Positions 1 to 6,820 of a DNA stretch of 64,000 nt are shown here, piece after piece. The notes under the pieces were generated by a model, which ran no database searches, had not been told where the DNA came from, and saw nothing but the letters and a program-made list of their open reading frames with translations. Origin of the DNA: Sulfidibacter corallicola (lineage in GTDB: Bacteria > Acidobacteriota > Holophagae > Acanthopleuribacterales > Acanthopleuribacteraceae); assembly GCF_017498545.1 (NCBI RefSeq), contig NZ_CP071793.1, positions 10,534,256 to 10,598,255 on the forward strand, in the 5' to 3' direction. Within the stretch, counting starts at the first letter, position 1; each line of letters begins with the position of its first letter. A program made the position numbers and the translations under genes.

Positions 1-19
1 CTTAAAAAGGAACCTGGCG

Positions 20-1906
20 ATGATTTCCTTTGATTGGGAAGAAGGCGTGTTCCGCGGCCTACGCGGCACTTGGCAGTACCTGTTCCACCCGAAAAAAACC
101 GATATCCGCCAAGAGGGCGGCGTGCTCCTGGCTGACCAGGAGACGCAACTGGAAATCCTGGCCAGGCTCGTATCGGGGCAGCCCCTCCGCGTTCGCGAAT
201 CGGAACTGCTCGGCGGTCTGCGCGGCCGGATCCTCCTGTTGCCCAAACAGATCGCCATCTGTGACGATCCCGCCGTCAACCGCCACTTCTTTCTCATCCG
301 AACGCTGATCGGTGCCGAAATGGCGCGTCAAACCGGAGCCATCGGCGAATGGGACATTTCCATGGCCGGCCGCATTCGGTATCTGTTCGCCGTGGCTCGA
401 TCGATCTCCTCCTTGGCCATCACGTTCGACCGCTTCGCATGCATCTATCGCGATTTGTTCCGCTTGGAGCGAGGCACCCGCAAGGACCAGACCCCCAAAT
501 CCAAAGCCGCCCGGTGTTTTGAAACCCTGCGGATCTCGGTGTTGACCGATTGTCTGGTAGACCCCGTACGCTGGGACGAGGCGACCCAATTGGAACTGTT
601 GGGTTCCAGCCCGGTGCCCGACGACCTCGCGCCCGGGTTCATGCTGAGCGGTGACGTCCTGACGCCGCAAGACGCGGAAAAGGCGGGCGATGCGGGAGAC
701 CTCCAACAGGACCGGAACCCGGGACGCGGCACCGAAATCGAGTCGCCGGCCAAGGACCACATCCACCGCACCTTTTTGGAGAAGGTGGACGAAATCGACC
801 CCTTGCCGATGCACACGTTCGAAAAGACCGAAACTGCCGACAACTACCGCGGCGGCTCGCGGCAGGTGGACGGCGACGACGAGCTGGAAGAACACCTGGA
901 GGCCCTCCAGGATCTGGACCTGCGCGAGGTCATCCGCGGTGGTCGTGAAACCAAGAGTATCTTCCGGGCCGACATCGACCTTTCGGGCGGCATCCCGGAC
1001 GTGCACACCATTCTCCCGGAGGAAAAGGGCATCCCCTACCCCGAGTGGAACTACGCCAAGAAAAGCTACCGACCCGATTGGGTGACCGTGTACCCCACCA
1101 ACGTGATCAAACCCAACGCACCGGCTGCGGCCAAAATCCTACAGCAGCGGCGGCTGCTCATCGAGGAACTCACCAATCGGCTGCTCGCCCATCGCACCCG
1201 CCACAACCGCTTGAATCGCCGGAACCAGGGCGAAGAGATCGACCTGGATGCGGTGGTGGAAGCCTATGCGGACCGACGCGCGGGCCGTCCGCCCTCGGAG
1301 AAGCTCTACAGCACCATTCGCAAGACGCGCGAACCCACGGCGGTGACCCTGCTGTTGGATGTCAGTCTTTCTAGCGGGAGCTGGGTCGAGGGCAGGCGCG
1401 TCATCGACGTCACCCGCGAAACGGTGATGGTTCTCGGAGAGGTGGCCGAGGAGCTGGGCGACCTGGTACGCATCCTGTGCTTCGCGGGCAATACGCGCAA
1501 TCACTGTCGGGTGTTCGAAGTCAAGTCGTGGCGCCAGCCGTGGTCTCAGGCCCGCGACCTGATCTGCGGCCTGGAGCCACAGGGCTACACCCGCATCGGG
1601 CCGGCCATTCGCCACGCGGTCGCGGGCTTCGACGACGCCCCGTCCAGTAAGCGGTTACTGCTCCTGATCACCGATGGTAAGCCGACGGATTACGATCGGT
1701 ACGAGGGGATCTACGGCTTGGAGGACGTGCGCATGGCGATCAAGGAAGGAACCGAGCGGGGCATCTACGGGTTCGCCATCGGTTTGGACGCCCGGGCGCG
1801 ATCCTCGCTGAGTGCCATGTTCGGGCTCAACGCTTGGCAGGTGCTACGCCACATCGGCGATCTGCCGGAATGCGTGGTGTCCGCCTACGGCCGCTTGATC
1901 GACTAA
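20..1906 (+). CDS. norD: NorD-like VWA-domain protein (nitric oxide reductase activation type)
   Basis: The 628-aa protein has a long N-terminal region and a C-terminal von Willebrand A domain. The metal-ion-dependent adhesion site is complete: D447-x-S449-x-S451, T524 and D552 of LLITDGKPTD. The stretch YPEWNYAKKSYRPDW before the VWA domain is typical of NorD. NorD proteins work with the MoxR-type AAA+ ATPase NorQ to mature nitric oxide reductase, probably by metal insertion. No norQ, norB or norC lies downstream; any partner would have to be left of the window. The ATG follows an A/G-rich stretch at 4-10. The central acidic linker (about residues 215-330) is poorly conserved in this family. 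Other VWA/MoxR partner proteins are possible, but the NorD motifs fit best. Confidence 0.85.
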   Translation: MISFDWEEGVFRGLRGTWQYLFHPKKTDIRQEGGVLLADQETQLEILARLVSGQPLRVRESELLGGLRGRILLLPKQIAICDDPAVNRHFFLIRTLIGAEMARQTGAIGEWDISMAGRIRYLFAVARSISSLAITFDRFACIYRDLFRLERGTRKDQTPKSKAARCFETLRISVLTDCLVDPVRWDEATQLELLGSSPVPDDLAPGFMLSGDVLTPQDAEKAGDAGDLQQDRNPGRGTEIESPAKDHIHRTFLEKVDEIDPLPMHTFEKTETADNYRGGSRQVDGDDELEEHLEALQDLDLREVIRGGRETKSIFRADIDLSGGIPDVHTILPEEKGIPYPEWNYAKKSYRPDWVTVYPTNVIKPNAPAAAKILQQRRLLIEELTNRLLAHRTRHNRLNRRNQGEEIDLDAVVEAYADRRAGRPPSEKLYSTIRKTREPTAVTLLLDVSLSSGSWVEGRRVIDVTRETVMVLGEVAEELGDLVRILCFAGNTRNHCRVFEVKSWRQPWSQARDLICGLEPQGYTRIGPAIRHAVAGFDDAPSSKRLLLLITDGKPTDYDRYEGIYGLEDVRMAIKEGTERGIYGFAIGLDARARSSLSAMFGLNAWQVLRHIGDLPECVVSAYGRLID

Positions 1907-1921
1907 ATCCACGAATCTGAC

Positions 1922-2551
1922 TTGTCCACTAAATACACGAAAAAACACGAAAAAACACGAAAAAGATATTCCCGACATTCCCTGCCCGGTGAGCCAATCG
2001 CTTCTTCGATGGGCTTCAGGAACACCTTCTGTCGTTTATCTGTATTTTAGATCTTGGAACTAGAAAGCGGCCAAAAGGGCCGACGGGTTCGCTTCCGGTG
2101 TGGCGACGTATCACACGCGGCATTTGATGACTTGTTCACGAATCACACAGATCCACACGAATACAGTCACAGTATTCTATTTGCGGACCCTGGTGTTTTT
2201 TCTCGGAATGGATCACGAATCCAAATGATTCAATAAGCCAAGTAAATCTGCATTAATACTTGATACTGTTTTACTTTAAATTCGATCTCATGGCTGAATA
2301 CCTTTCGTGACCGCCCATGGTTCCCGTCTATTCGTGTCAATCGGTGTGACTCGTGGACAAAAAAATGTCGATCGCGATCCAACGTAGGGAGGAACCGACC
2401 CCGTCGGACCTTTTCTTTGTCGTGTCTTCTCGTGGCTCTAGAAAATCACTGCGTTCTACAAACATGTTCTTCCCTTCCCCAAGAAGTGTCCGTCTCACTG
2501 GGAGGGCCATATCGGGAAGTTCCGTTCGTATCCTTTCGTGTTTTTAGTGGA
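1922..2551 (+). repeat. Compound dispersed intergenic repeat, copy 1
   Basis: This non-coding stretch begins with short tandem motifs of the type ACACGAAAAA. It continues through a ~300-bp unit (1922-2225) into a second unit (about 2226-2551) rich in TTCGTGT and TCGTGGAC words. The second unit is repeated directly at 2552-2905, and the whole compound reappears in reverse complement at 5692-6205. Short reading frames inside it have no family features and are not called as genes. Confidence 0.85.
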
Positions 2552-2905
2552 ACAGAACACAAACCCAAATGATTCAATAAACCAAATGAATCTGCATTAA
2601 TACTTGATACTGTTCCAATCAAGATTCGATCTCTTGGCTGAATACCTTTCGTGACCGCCCATGGTTCCCGTCTATTCGTGTCAATCGGTGTGATTCGTGG
2701 ACAAACAGAAAATGTCGATCGCGATCCAACGTGGCGAGGAACCGACCCCGTTGGGCCTTTTCTTAATCGTGTCTTCTCGTGGCTCTAGAAAATCACTGCG
2801 TTCTACAAAACATGTTCTTCCCTTCCCCAAGAAGTGTCCGTCTCACTGGGAGGGCCATATCGGGAAGTTCCGTTCGTGTTTTTTCGTGTTTTTAGTGGAC
2901 AAGAT
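2552..2905 (+). repeat. Direct second copy of the downstream repeat unit
   Basis: The sequence is about nine-tenths identical by eye to 2226-2551. It includes shared landmarks such as CTGCATTAATACTTGATACT and GGGAGGGCCATATCGGGAAG, and ends in TTCGTGTTTTTAGTGGAC. The unit length of roughly 325 bp with no short spacers rules out a CRISPR array. It ends at the stop codon of the MarR gene. Confidence 0.85.
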
Positions 2906-3394
2906 CTAGAGCCCTTCGAAGAGTGACGGGTCGTGCTCCAACATATCGAGCAGCAATGTCAGCGATTCGTGGAACGCCTGCATGCGTGAAGGCCCGAGGC
3001 GCTCCGTGAGCCGCGTTTCCAACTCGCCCAGAAAGGCCAGCCCGGCGAAGAGCCCGAGACGCCCCTCCTCGCTGAAACGCACCAGCTTGGCGCGCCCGTC
3101 GCGGGGATCGGGCACCCGCTCCAGGAAACCCATGCCCACCATTTCCTCGACCAACTGACCCACCGCCTGCTTGCTGATCCCCATCCTCGCCGCCAACTCG
3201 GTCAGGCGCGTGCCCTCCAAGTCGATGTGGGGGAACAACGCCGTATGGGTGGCGCGCAATCGCGACTCCCCGGTGCGGCGGCGCAAGATGGCGATGGCCG
3301 ACTCGTTCAGGAGCCGCGCACTCTTGAACAGGATCTGGGCGGTACTGTCTCGCTTGGCCCGCTCCAAATCGTGTCGGAAGGCTTCGGTCGTCAT
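2906..3394 (-). CDS. MarR-family transcriptional regulator
   Basis: The 162-aa protein has the winged helix-turn-helix of MarR regulators. RLTELAARMGISKQAVGQLV forms the recognition helices, and VPDPRDGRAKLVRFSEEG is the wing with the DxRDGR signature. The start is taken as ATG 3394, preceded by GAGAGGTG; a GTG six bases upstream (3400) is an alternative. It is divergent from the DUF4336 gene across 163 bp holding two near-identical palindromes, so it probably represses its neighbour and perhaps itself. MarR proteins bind as dimers and are usually released by small phenolic or oxidative ligands; the ligand here cannot be read from sequence. Confidence 0.9.
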   Translation of the reverse strand: MTTEAFRHDLERAKRDSTAQILFKSARLLNESAIAILRRRTGESRLRATHTALFPHIDLEGTRLTELAARMGISKQAVGQLVEEMVGMGFLERVPDPRDGRAKLVRFSEEGRLGLFAGLAFLGELETRLTERLGPSRMQAFHESLTLLLDMLEHDPSLFEGL

Positions 3395-3477
3395 GGACAC
3401 CTCTCGTGGACATCATGGCCATCTCGAAACTTGGCTCGAGTTGAATATCGATGGGATCCAACGAGACGACCGCTATT

Positions 3478-3497
3478 TAGTAAACCACTCTTGACTA
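3478..3497. promoter_or_regulatory. MarR-type operator, distal copy
   Basis: TAGTAAA-6 nt-TTGACTA is an imperfect palindrome with one mismatched arm position. It is the first of two copies of a ~26-bp direct repeat. Its right arm overlaps the candidate -35 element of the DUF4336 promoter. Confidence 0.65.
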
Positions 3498-3519
3498 TCT
3501 TCGGCAAGTGACTCAGAAT
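3491..3519 (+). promoter_or_regulatory. Candidate sigma-70 promoter for the DUF4336 gene
   Basis: TTGACT (3491-3496) is followed after 17 bp by CAGAAT (3514-3519). The -35 matches consensus at five of six positions, the -10 at four. The two operators sit on the -35 and just downstream of the -10, the classical arrangement for repression. Confidence 0.45.
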
Positions 3520-3520
3520 T

Positions 3521-3540
3521 TAGTCAACCCCACTTGACTA
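3521..3540. promoter_or_regulatory. MarR-type operator, proximal copy (perfect palindrome)
   Basis: TAGTCAA-CCCCAC-TTGACTA has perfect 7-bp arms. It lies 43 bp centre to centre from the distal copy, about four helical turns, so both would be on the same DNA face. It sits directly before the ribosome binding site of the DUF4336 gene. Confidence 0.7.
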
Positions 3541-3557
3541 TCTTCCAGGAGGACACC

Positions 3558-4247
3558 TTGCTTACCCCTATCGCCCCCGACATCTGGCACTGTCAAAACG
3601 AATTGGTGATGAGCTTCGGCATGCACTTCCAGATCCGCATGACGGTCGTGCGCCTGACGGATGGAAGCCTGCTGCTTCACTCGCCGATCCCCATCGACGA
3701 CGACTTGGCCGCGAAACTGGCCGAATTGGGGCCGGTCGCCTACCTGGTGGCGCCCAACTGCTTTCACCACCTCTACATAGGTCCGGCAAAGGAACGGTAT
3801 CCCCAGGCGACGGTGATGGGCGCGCCAGGCTTGGCCGAGAAACGGCCTGACCTGCACCTGGACGGCGTCCTGGGTCGGGACACGCCGGAGGAGCTGGAGG
3901 CCGAGTTCCGGTTCGTCATGATCGAGGGCGCACCTCAAATGAACGAGGTCGTCATGTTCCACCGCGCCAGCGCCACCTTGATCGTGTGCGACCTCATTTT
4001 CAACATTCACGAGGTCAAAGGCCTGGTCACCAAGGTCATGCTGTGCTGCGCCGGTGCCCACAAACGCACGGCGCAGAGCAGGGTCTGGCGCATGTTGACC
4101 AAAAACCGAAAGGCCGCGGGTCGGTCGGTGGCGAGCCTTTTGGACCTACCCTTCGATCGGGTGGTCCCGTCGCACGGTCTGCTCGTCGAAACCGAAGCGC
4201 GCCAAACCCTTGCGCAGGCCTGCCACTGGATGCTGAAGGCGACTTGA
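3558..4247 (+). CDS. DUF4336 family protein (metallo-beta-lactamase-like fold)
   Basis: The 229-aa protein starts LTPIAPDIWHC and carries FQIRMTVVRL, LLHSPIPID and the PNCFHHLYIG motif. These are features of DUF4336, a family related to metallo-beta-lactamases in which the usual HxHxDH site is replaced by an N-x-x-HH motif. The chosen start is TTG 3558, because AGGAGG (3547-3552) lies 5 nt upstream. An earlier in-frame TTG at 3534 falls inside the operator. Substrate and reaction are unknown for the family. It is the likely target of the divergent MarR regulator, and a strong hairpin follows the stop codon. Confidence 0.85.
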   Translation: MLTPIAPDIWHCQNELVMSFGMHFQIRMTVVRLTDGSLLLHSPIPIDDDLAAKLAELGPVAYLVAPNCFHHLYIGPAKERYPQATVMGAPGLAEKRPDLHLDGVLGRDTPEELEAEFRFVMIEGAPQMNEVVMFHRASATLIVCDLIFNIHEVKGLVTKVMLCCAGAHKRTAQSRVWRMLTKNRKAAGRSVASLLDLPFDRVVPSHGLLVETEARQTLAQACHWMLKAT

Positions 4248-4253
4248 CGCACA

Positions 4254-4296
4254 TCTCGCCGTCCTCCAAAACCCGGGCTCCGGGAGGACGGCGAGA
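4254..4296. terminator. Strong hairpin after the DUF4336 gene
   Basis: A perfect 14-bp inverted repeat (4254-4267 with 4283-4296) begins 7 nt after the stop codon. Its loop region contains CCCGGG. There is no clear T-run on either side, so it may stop transcription inefficiently or act as a 3' stabilising hairpin. Confidence 0.6.
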
Positions 4297-4339
4297 CGCT
4301 GGTGGTAGGAATGGAATCAACCGATCGCACCAACCGGGC

Positions 4340-4708
4340 TCGGGCTGAAATGGGGGCGGCCTGACGGATTTCGGATTTGCCGGCGCCCAGGTATCGCCGA
4401 ATCGCCGACCTGCCCGCCGTGGTGGTCGTAGTTCTGGAGGTTGACCATGACCGCCTCGATGTGGAGCGGTGAAGGCTCTTCCTCGAGCATCTGAGCCGCG
4501 TGTTTGAGCCGCCTACCAAAATGCGAATCGGGGTCCTCGGCATCGTTGGCCGGTTGGTACTCGTCGAGATTGCGGCTCTTGAAGGCATCGAACATGTTCA
4601 GGAGGCCGTGGATCGTCTGCTCGAGCAGCCGATGGTTCCTGCAGTCGGCATCTTCGGCCAAATTGCGCACCATCTCCAGGTAACGTCCCCGCTCCGACTC
4701 GGTTAGAT
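4340..4708 (-). pseudogene. Decayed C-terminal part of a DUF1501-type protein
   Basis: The minus-strand frame reads FGRRLKHAAQMLEE ... VMVNLQNYDHHGGQ. This matches the conserved end region of DUF1501 proteins (FGRxLxxAAxLI ... GYDTHGGQ). Residues before about 4706 lose the similarity, and after HHGGQ the sequence becomes unrelated and ends at 4317. Only a fragment of a normal ~400-aa protein remains, with no start codon or ribosome binding site of its own. It lies directly after the DUF1800 remnant, the usual pairing of these two families. Confidence 0.6.
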
Positions 4709-4924
4709 GGACTCTCTGCCGAGCAGGCTCATCAAACCCGGACGGGTGCGCAGGTCCTCCGGGGTGCCGGCGGCCCGAACCATGCCGACCGCGAACGCCA
4801 ACGGGGTTTTGACCTTGTTGAAGCAATACTGTGGATCTTCGAGGAAACGCGGGTGAAACAGGATGGTGCGTACCACCTCGCGGATGTTTCCATCGGTTTC
4901 CATAACCCGATCGCGGACCGCCAA
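4703..4924 (-). pseudogene. Decayed C-terminal part of a DUF1800-type protein
   Basis: The frame encodes RDRVMETDGNIREVVRTILF followed by HPRFLED and FNKVKTPLAFAVGMVRAAG. This is the typical C-terminal signature of DUF1800 proteins (DGxIRxxxxxIL.S.xF ... KxKTPxEFxVxxxRA). The upstream 400 or so residues are missing. The stretch 4925-5168 continues in broken frames without recognisable domains. In intact genomes DUF1800 and DUF1501 genes form a conserved pair, so this is a dead copy of that pair. Confidence 0.65.
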
Positions 4925-5168
4925 CAGGATCCACGCGGCGCAGCGGAAGCGAGATCAGGCCAATAGCGTCGTATGTGCGGGCATGGATTTGGCGCGAAGG
5001 AGGCTGGTGGGCTGGGGCTCTCTGCGCCACCACCAAAAAAACCGATACACTTCGATCGCGTTTCCCGCCTGTTGAAACAGGGAAACTCGCCATCCCCGAT
5101 CGGCCCATCCCGCCTCACAAGGGTTTCCTTTCACCATTCGCACCGACCCGTACTTCGTTGGAGATGAT

Positions 5169-5642
5169 ATGAGTGTTCTTTCCATGGTTCTTATCGGCGT
5201 CTTGTCGATCATCGGTTTTTGTGTGCTCTTTTTTCTGTCGCTCTACGGGTTTTCCTTTCGCATGCGACGCACCTCGGCCACGTTCATCAACCATTTGATC
5301 GAACACGACTGGCCCGCCGCCTATCGCCTGCTGGCCACCCCAATCCAAGACCAGGTGAACTTCGAGGCGTTCGTCAAAGACATGACCCGCAGGAACCTCG
5401 ACACCATCGCGGGCATCGACTCGATGAGCAATTTCTCGATCGGCATCAGCAGCGGCTCGATCGAACCGGGCCTGCGTCTGGAAGACGGGATTTATCGCCA
5501 GATCGAATTGCATCTGTACAAAGAATCGGGTGCTTGGAAAGTGATCGGCATCGAAACGGGTAGCGCGCCGTTCCCCCAGAACCTGATGAAGCGAAGGGTG
5601 CGATCGCGAGAACCGCTCGACGACGCACCACACGTCCACTGA
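5169..5642 (+). CDS. Small membrane-anchored protein, NTF2-like fold suspected
   Basis: The 157-aa protein has an N-terminal hydrophobic segment (about residues 4-27) and a soluble domain. Features such as ATFINHLIEHDWPAAYRLLA and the terminal strand WKVIGIETGSA resemble NTF2-like accessory domains (DUF4864/DUF4878 type). The soluble part probably faces the periplasm. It stands alone between the decayed DUF1501/DUF1800 genes and the inverted repeat block. I do not recognise a specific function. Confidence 0.6.
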   Translation: MSVLSMVLIGVLSIIGFCVLFFLSLYGFSFRMRRTSATFINHLIEHDWPAAYRLLATPIQDQVNFEAFVKDMTRRNLDTIAGIDSMSNFSIGISSGSIEPGLRLEDGIYRQIELHLYKESGAWKVIGIETGSAPFPQNLMKRRVRSREPLDDAPHVH

Positions 5643-5691
5643 ATTATTCTTCCTCGAACCACCAAGCCAATCCCGACATGGGCCCATAACC

Positions 5692-6205
5692 TGTCCACGA
5701 AAAACACGAAAGGACACGAAAAAGCAGTTCCCTGCAGGGTCGGTTCCTTCCCGCGGTGGACCGCGAACGACCTATGTTTTTTGTCCACGAATCACACGGA
5801 CTGACACGAATCAACAGGACCCATGGGCACCACACGGCAGGCACTCAGAGAGGGGTCTGAACTTAACATCGAAAGTATCAACCGCTTATGCAGATTGAGT
5901 TGTCGTGTGAATCATCTGGGCTTGGGTTCCGTTCCGGGGAAAAAACGCAATGGGCCCCGAACGGAGTGACTGTGTTTGCATTCGTGTGGATCGGTGTGAT
6001 CCGTGGACGAGTCATCAAATGCCGCGTGTGACGGTCGCCAGACGGGAACCGAACCCGTCGGCCCTTTGGGCAACGTTCTAGTTCCCAACTCTAACCCGCT
6101 GATAAACAACAGAATGTGTTCCTGTAACCCATCGAAGAAGCGATTGGCTCACGGAGCAGGGAATGCCGGGATGATCTTTTTCGTGTTTTTCGTGGACAGT
6201 TTAGG
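5692..6205 (-). repeat. Compound dispersed repeat, inverted copy
   Basis: Read on the minus strand, this reproduces the compound repeat of 1922-2551. Shared landmarks in the same order are GAGCCAATCGCTTCTTCGAT, AAAGGGCCGACGGGTTCG, ACACGCGGCATTTGATGACT and CGAATCACAC. The second unit is shortened here to about 220 bp. Together with 1922-2905 it brackets the MarR/DUF4336/pseudogene segment in opposite orientation. No gene is present between 5643 and 6241. Confidence 0.85.
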
Positions 6206-6241
6206 GCCATCCCAGTGCATTTCGTGGATCCAAGGTGGGCA

Positions 6242-6763
6242 CTACCCCTTTCGTGGATCGGTTTTTGCCGAGCGCTTTTCGAGATAGGCCTCCAGCCGCT
6301 CGCGCGTTTCCTCCGAGGCCCCTGGCCCGGCCCGCAGCTCCAGCTCGCGCGGGCCGATCGGTGAACCGTCGCTGCGTCGGATGCGCACCGGTTCGATGGG
6401 TTCACCGGTGGTGCGATCGACCACGATCAACGGCTCGTTGCCTTCTCCGAGAATCCAGCGATCGCCCCACTGACGGAGCGCGGTGAGCACGGTGGTGAGG
6501 TCTTTGCCCATATGGGTCAGCCGGTACTCGAAGCGCGGGCCGTGCCTGCCCACGTCGATCTTCTCGAGCACGCCATGGTCCACCAGGTGCTGAAGGCGCT
6601 GGGAAAGCACGTTCTTGCTGATGGCGAGCCGGGCCTCGAAGTCCGCGAAGCGACGCGTGCCGAAAAAAGCCTCGCGCAGGATGAGCAACGTCCAGGTGTC
6701 GCCCAACACGCCGAGGGCTCGGGCGACCGAGCAATTCTCCTGGTTCCAGTTTCGCTGACGCAC
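6242..6763 (-). CDS. HxlR-family transcriptional regulator
   Basis: The 173-aa protein begins with a GTG codon preceded by GGGAGGG. It carries the HxlR winged helix: NCSVARALGVLGDTWTLLIL, FEARLAISKNVLSQRLQHLV and a wing ending FEYRLTHMGKDL. A C-terminal extension (about residues 110-173, including IVVDRTTGEPI) is common in larger members. The gene is divergent from the molybdopterin oxidoreductase across 57 bp. The motif TAGTTGCAAAAAG at 6783-6795 resembles half of an HxlR site. It probably controls the oxidoreductase in response to substrate or redox stress. Confidence 0.9.
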   Translation of the reverse strand: MRQRNWNQENCSVARALGVLGDTWTLLILREAFFGTRRFADFEARLAISKNVLSQRLQHLVDHGVLEKIDVGRHGPRFEYRLTHMGKDLTTVLTALRQWGDRWILGEGNEPLIVVDRTTGEPIEPVRIRRSDGSPIGPRELELRAGPGASEETRERLEAYLEKRSAKTDPRKG

Positions 6764-6820
6764 GGACCCTCCCCGAAGAATCTAGTTGCAAAAAGAGACC
6801 ACATCACTTAATTTGGATTC

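Noticed and set aside
59..1006. Long minus-strand frame inside the NorD gene
   Set aside because: It is antisense to a gene with clear NorD motifs and shows no domain of its own.
2226..2905. Possible CRISPR array
   Set aside because: There are only two direct copies of ~325 bp, with no short repeat/spacer alternation and no cas genes.
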